From Monoplex corrugatus (lineage: Eukaryota > Mollusca > Gastropoda > Littorinimorpha > Ranellidae): DNA of 64,000 nucleotides. The notes below the pieces were generated by a model that worked only from the letters and a program-made list of their open reading frames with translations, made no database searches and was not told the DNA's origin. Below are positions 59,213-64,000 of this stretch, in pieces. Position numbers and translations under genes: made by a program. The stretch's first letter is position 1; each line of letters opens with the position of its first letter. The DNA is taken from assembly GCA_030674185.1 (NCBI GenBank), contig JAPXFY010000023.1:16203686-16267685 (forward strand), written 5' to 3'.

Positions 59213-59860
59213 TTTTTGGGTGGTGATGGTGGAGGTTTTGTTGCCGTCGTCTTTCTAAATCCTACCTTTTTGTTGTTGTTTTTTAACAAAATACAAAACC
59301 AGGCCTATTAATAATAATAATAGTAATAATAATAATGATAATAATAATAATAATATAATAATAATAATTAATAAAGACGAGTAAAATTGAATGACTTACA
59401 CAGAAGAAATCCATATACTGATATAGATCTTCAAAAAAGGAAATGTACACAACACTATCAATGAGAACTGAACTCTACAGATCTCACCAACCTTTCCCCA
59501 AATCCAACAAGCAAAAACACTGCGGAATTTCCACACCCTGCCAGACCAGTCACACAATCATTAATTAAGCAGAAGACACAAAAATGGAAAACCAAACAAA
59601 CCTTCAACGAGAAAGAGGGCACACAAGAAAGCGGACTTCGCTGAAATCCCGAAGTGATGGTTCTTCATTGTTTCTCAATAAGATTGAATGCTGTATGTAT
59701 GCTAACAATATGTCACCTCAGTATCGCACATTAGATTGAAAACCACACTCTCGATTTTATTTCTTACTTATTTTTTTCTTTTTTATTTTTTTTTTTTTAC
59801 AAGCCCGACTAGACTTGTTTTGTTGCCGAGTTAATAAATGACCTATTTAGACTAGACAAG
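59213..59860. other. (AAT)n and unassigned sequence
   Basis: (AAT)n at 59309-59370. 59380-59800 shows no gene or repeat match. Confidence 0.5.
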
Positions 59861-59962
59861 TCTGGTTGTAGGCTATAAAACACGCGCTCTGATCCTATTT
59901 TCGTGTTTTTCTTGTTCCTGTTTGCTTGAACGCAGGTGGTCGCACTTGTTTTTGGATTTCTA
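59800..59962 (-). mobile_element. Small fold-back element, copy 4 (inverted)
   Basis: Ends GTTCCTGTTTGCTTGAACGC then AGGTGGTCGCACTTG, the reverse complement of the left terminus at 53598 and 56050. The inner part has CTCTGATCCTATTTTCGTG and TAGACAAGTCTGGTTGTA, matching the inside of copy 2. Confidence 0.65.
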
Positions 59963-60084
59963 TTAAGACTGCAAATATGTGTGGGCTAAAATCGTTTCTT
60001 ATCGAACACAACTACGTAATCTCGAGATAAAGTTCAACGTGTCATTTGTTCCAGTGATCCACTTTTCTTTACGGTCAGATGGTA

Positions 60085-60605
60085 TGGATAATGATACTAC
60101 TACTGCTGCTACTACTACTACTGCTGCTGCTGCTTCTATTACTACTACTTCTACTACTGCTGCTGCTGCTGTTACTACAACTACTACTACTGCTGCTGCT
60201 ACTGCTGTTGCTGCTGCTACTACCTCTACTACTATATTACTACTGCTGCTGCTACTACCTCTACTACCATACTACTGCTGCTGCTGCTATTTCTACTATA
60301 CTATACTATTATTACTGCTGCTGCTACTACTACTACTGCTGCTCGCTTATTACTACTACTACTGCTGATGCTGCTACTACTACTGCTGCTGCTACTACTG
60401 CTACTACTACTACATGCTGCTGCTACTACTGCTGCTGCTGTTGCTGCTGCTACTACTACTGCTGGCAATTACTACTTCTACTGCTGCTACTACTACTGCT
60501 GCTGCTACTACTACTATTTCTGCTACTACTGCTGCTGCTACTACTACTACTACTGCTGCTGCTACTGCTGCTGCTACTACTACTACTACGACTACTAGTA
60601 CTATA
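60085..60605. repeat. (CTA/CTG)n trinucleotide tract, about 520 bp
   Basis: Mixed CTACTA and CTGCTG blocks. Frames are Leu- or Thr/Ala-rich periodic and not genes. Confidence 0.96.
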
Positions 60606-60970
60606 CTAAACCTTGCGTAATGTATCCGAAAATGACCTTTTTTTCTCCCTCGATTTTGTCTACCCACAGTAAACGAATCCTCAGTGACCAAGTACAGTTT
60701 TGCTTTCTGAGTGACAAAACAAGACAGTATGGAGGATCAGTGTCACATTTCAGATCATGAAAATTGGACACTGAAGTCTGTTGCTAGATAGATTTGTTCA
60801 TTTCTTCTCAACTTTGAAAGTTATTTTCTGAAAATGGCTGCCCCAACAGGAGATCGTGACTGAAAGTGGCTGTGTGTCAAATTTGGAGAAAAAAAAAATG
60901 TACAGCTGTCGGTATTACCTCAAATGAAAACTAGGAAACTGTACTTTGCAAGGGTGTCAAAAGTGCCAAA
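60606..60970. other. No gene recognised
   Basis: Unique-looking sequence without a supported frame. Confidence 0.5.
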
Positions 60971-60974
60971 CAGA

Positions 60975-61795
60975 GAAGTTAGACTTACTGAATCTTCATC
61001 AGAATGGGTCACAAATGTCCACTTACTAAATCTTTATCAGAATGGGTCATACATGCCCACTTACTGAATCTTTATCATAATGGGTCACAAATGTTCACTA
61101 ATTGAATCTTTATCAGAATGGGTAACAAATGTCAACTTATTGAATCTTTATCAGAATGGGGCACAAATGTCCACTTATTGAATCTTTATCAGAATGGGTA
61201 ACAAATGTCAACTTATTGAATCTTTATCAGAATGGGTCACAAATGTTCACTAATTGAATCTTTATCAGAATGGGTAACAAATGTCAACTTATTGAATCTT
61301 TATCAGAATGGGTCACAAAGTCCACTTACTAAATCTTTATCAGAATGGATCACAAATGTCAACTTATTGAATCTTTATCAGAATGGGCCACAAACGTCAA
61401 CTTACTGAATTTTATCAGGATGGGTCACAAATGTCCAGTTACTGAATCTTTATCAGAATGGGTAACAAATGTCCACTTACTGAATCTTTATCAGAATGAG
61501 TCACAAATGTTCACTAATTGAATCTTTATCAGAATGGGTCACAAAGTCCAACTTACTGAATCTTTATCAGAATGGGTCACAATTGTCAACTTACTGAAGT
61601 TTATCAGAATGGGTAACAAATGTCCACTTACTGAATCTTTATCAGAATAAATGTTGTTTTTGAGGTCACAAAGTCCAACTTACTGAATCTTTATCAAAAT
61701 GGGCCACAATTGTCAACTTACTATAGTTTATCAGAATGGGTAACAAATGTCCACTTACTGAATCTTTATCAGCATGAGTCACAAATGTCAAATTA
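60975..61795. repeat. 38-bp minisatellite, about 21 copies
   Basis: Unit contains TTACTGAATCTTTATCAGAA then TGGGTCACAAATGTCCAC, with ACT/ATT and GTC/GTA variants and one-base indels. Confidence 0.95.
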
Positions 61796-61857
61796 TGTAC
61801 ATACCTCCAAGTTGGACCCTCTTGTTGATCTGACAGATGAGTAGGCATACTGACCCT

Positions 61858-61990
61858 TTACCGCCTGGTGTGAATATTCATGTGGGATACACAAGATCGA
61901 TCCTGCAGGCACATGTTCTTCCACAGGCACTGTATAGGATAAGGTTTTAGGTCTACTTCTGCCAGTCTTTCTTCTGCTGAACTGCAGCTG
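61858..61990 (+). repeat. Dispersed repeat E, copy 2
   Basis: Matches 21885-22025 at CATGTGGGATACA, GGCACATGTTC and GAACTGCAGCTG. Confidence 0.5.
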
Positions 61991-61994
61991 TAAT

Positions 61995-62402
61995 CATCAT
62001 CACCATGTGCCCTGAGGCGTGGACAGTCAACAAGCAAAGCCAGAACAAGATTGAGGCAGCCGAGATGTGGTTTCTAAGACGAATGTTGAGAGTTCATGGA
62101 CAGCAAGGAAAACAAACGAGACAGTCTTGATGGAGGCAGACACAAGTAGATCACTCATAAAGAAGATTAGGAAAAGACAGGCAACATTTATAGGCCATTT
62201 CATGAGGAAGGGGGATTTGGAGCAGCTGGTCACAACGGGAAAGCTGGAGGAAAGAGAGCACCAGGTAGACCCAGGGAGAAAATGCTGGACGGACTTGCAG
62301 AGTGGCTGGGGACGAGGAGGGTGGGGGAGATGCTAGGGGCAACGAGAGATAGAGACAGATGGAAGTCCATGATCGCCAACGCCATGCGGCAAGGCACCTG
62401 AT
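61995..62402 (+). mobile_element. RTE-like LINE 3' end
   Basis: Encodes a frameshifted C-terminal remnant (KTNETVLMEADTSRSLIKKI, RKRQATFIGHFMRKGDLEQL) and ends with ATGATGATGATG at 62398-62411. Confidence 0.8.
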
Positions 62403-62411
62403 GATGATGAT

Positions 62412-62690
62412 GACGTGCCCTGCCGCATGGCGTTGGCGATCATGGCACTCCATATGCATCTATCCCTTGTCGCAGCAAGCACATCTCCCACCCTCTCTGT
62501 CCTCAGCCACCCTGCAAGTCCGTCCAATATTTTCTCCCTGGGTCTACCTGGTGTCCTCTTTCCCTCAAGGTTTCCTGTTGTGACCAGGTGCTCTAATTCT
62601 CCCTTTCCTCATAAAACGGCCTATAAATGTTGCTTGTCTTTTCCTAATCTTCCGTATCAACGATCTTCTTGTGTCTGCCTCCATCAAAAC
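62412..62690 (-). mobile_element. RTE-like LINE 3' end, interrupted
   Basis: Tail-to-tail with the preceding copy (GTGCCCTGCCGCATGGCG mirrors CGCCATGCGGCAAGGCAC). Reading leftward from 62690, its sequence (GCCTCCATCA) resumes at 63829 (TCAAGAAGACTGTCTCGTTT) after the L2-like insertion. Confidence 0.75.
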
Positions 62691-63830
62691 AATGCTGCAC
62701 GCCTTGTACTCAAAAAGAAAAAAGCTGACCACATATCTCCTCTCCTGGCACAACTTCACTGGCTCCCTGTATCAAAGCGCATACAGTACAAACTAGACAC
62801 CATGTGCTACAAAAGCCTCAATAACGCAGCCCCCGATTACCTGTCAAGCCTACTTGAGATCTATCTTCCCTCACGTACCCTCCGCTCTGCCTCCGATCCT
62901 CTGACTTTTCGCTTTCCACGCACTAAGCTCAATACCTATGGTCCACGAGCCTTCTCTGTTTCTGGTCCACTTTCCTGGAACAACCTTCCTCTCTCAGTCC
63001 GTCAGCAACCTACTTTTGTCTCCTTCAAGTCCGCTCTCAAAACTCACCTTTTCTCCTCTGCATAAAATCCTGACCTCAGTCAATCCCCTCTGCAGCCTGT
63101 CTCCACTCGGAGGGGAATCACATTGTAATATATAATTGTATATAATAATATGCTCTATAATTTTCCATTGCTTTTATTCTCTCCCCATTATAGCCGTGTT
63201 CGTGTGCGTGTGTGTGTGTGTGCGTGCGTGTGTGTCTGTTTTAGCGCTTAGATTTGATTTTATCAAGATTTTGCGCTATATAAATAAAATACAGTGGAAA
63301 CCATTTATAACAGGACCGGTTATAACAGGAATCCGGATATAACAGGGCTTTTTTCAATCCCCATTTTTTCTTCCTCTTTGTCTCTATTAAAACTTATCGG
63401 CAATAACAGGGAGACAAGAGGGCTCGATCAGTTATAGCAGGGATGCCGAGACGGGCTCTGCAGCAGAAAGGCCTAGGCCTAGACTCAGCACGCCACGCAG
63501 TAGGCCTAGATCTAGATCTAGGCTAGCCTTGGTATACTGTGTACTGTACACTGAAAGAACGTTTCGCAATGCGAGCGTGATGCGCGCGCAAGCGTGTAGG
63601 CCTGAGGCCACTGAGTCAGTGACTGACTGCGCCATCATTCAGTTTGTAAGCTTACTGCACACTTACACCAGACCGGATTTACAAAAGTCAAGAGTTAGTT
63701 GATCAGTCCTTATTTCCCTTGATATCTGATATAACAGGGATCTGATATAACAGGGATTTTGATTTGGTCCCATCATCCCTGTTATATCAGGTTTCCACTG
63801 TATTGTATTGTATTGTATTGTATTGTATTG
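62690..63830 (+). mobile_element. L2/CR1-like LINE 3' end carrying a MITE
   Basis: The coding remnant 62690-63065 reads ISPLLAQLHWLPVSKRIQYK, YLSSLLEIYLPSRTLRSASD and YGPRAFSVSGPLSWNNLPLS, ending at TAA 63063. The 3' UTR has (TG)n at 63200-63238, then AGCGCTTAG ... GCGCTATATAAAT. A (TATTG)n tail continues at 63801-63830 beyond the MITE. Same family as 3551-4072. Confidence 0.85.
63292..63800. mobile_element. pogo/Tigger-like MITE
   Basis: Begins CAGTGGAAACCATTTATAAC and ends GTTATATCAGGTTTCCACTG, forming terminal inverted repeats. It is flanked by TA on each side, the target duplication of the Tc1/mariner-pogo superfamily. Internal ATAACAGGGAT motifs repeat near both ends. There is no transposase frame in 509 bp, so it is non-autonomous. 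It sits in the 3' tail of the L2-like LINE. Confidence 0.82.
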
Positions 63831-63862
63831 TCAAGAAGACTGTCTCGTTTGTTTTCTTTGCA

Positions 63863-64000
63863 GGTGTTCAAATGCGACTGTGCCCTGCTCGCACTGCTGT
63901 CAACGGCTTACTGTTGCGAGCAATGCCTTCCCGGTTGATTGTGTTCACGCCATAGCTGTGAGGTTGGCATTCGCAGTATCCATGTATAGCCTAGGTGGTT
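63863..64000. other. No gene recognised at window end
   Basis: After TTTGCAGG the sequence leaves the LINE match. TTTGCAG/GTGTTC resembles a splice acceptor, but no family match supports an exon. Confidence 0.3.

Noticed and set aside
60079..60609. Poly-Leu and Thr/Ala-rich frames, possible coding CTG repeat
   Set aside because: Mixed CTA/CTG repeat open in several frames, with no flanking coding sequence.

Overview
This is eukaryotic DNA, almost certainly from a mollusc and probably a gastropod (inference). The best anchor is a tandem pair of receptors with the layout of the Lymnaea GRL101 family: LDL-receptor class A repeats, leucine-rich repeats and a rhodopsin-type seven-helix domain. 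Consistent with this are exons of a VWC-domain secreted protein and a C-type lectin protein, plus dense microsatellites, minisatellites, SINEs, several LINE families, a Ty3/Gypsy element and a piggyBac element. There are no operons, bacterial genes or CRISPR arrays.

Layout. 1-7.9 kb: simple repeats, a 36-bp and a 70-bp minisatellite, a LINE 3' end, and a rearranged (circularly permuted) Gypsy LTR/gag copy embedded in (CATA)n. 7.9-9.1 kb: a tRNA-derived SINE, then the first coding exon (minus strand) of a signal-peptide plus two-VWC protein whose splice donor abuts a (GTAT)n array. 10.6-12.6 kb: L2/CR1-like LINE. 12.9-15.6 kb: LINE 3' ends, a (TATAC)-rich minisatellite and TG arrays. 15.6-18.9 kb: a Gypsy element on the minus strand with two 187-bp LTRs, primer-binding site and polypurine tract, and a deleted pol. 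19.7-22 kb: LINE RT and SINE. 22.9-25.6 kb: a 29-bp satellite. 26-28.7 kb: a 58-bp minisatellite interleaved with the same LINE fragment as a higher-order repeat. 28.9-31.8 kb: degenerate piggyBac with a LINE inserted in its transposase. 32.3-34.2 kb: another minisatellite.

38-46 kb is the main genic block: two GRL101-like receptors in tandem, both apparently intronless. The downstream copy keeps the class A activation motifs and has one frame break beside a C homopolymer. The upstream copy has at least two frame breaks and has lost the Asp of TM2, the Arg of DRY and the Tyr of NPxxY.

46-64 kb: inverted LINE 3' ends, a SINE split by a LINE fragment, two exons of a C-type lectin gene (minus strand, phases match across a 2.6-kb transposon-filled intron), a small fold-back element with four copies, two more minisatellites, and a triple nesting (pogo/Tigger-like MITE within an L2-like LINE within another LINE).

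The host genes are extracellular recognition or signalling proteins. No pathway linking them is visible in the sequence. Frame breaks near homopolymers may be assembly errors. All family assignments are by eye from motifs; no database was searched.
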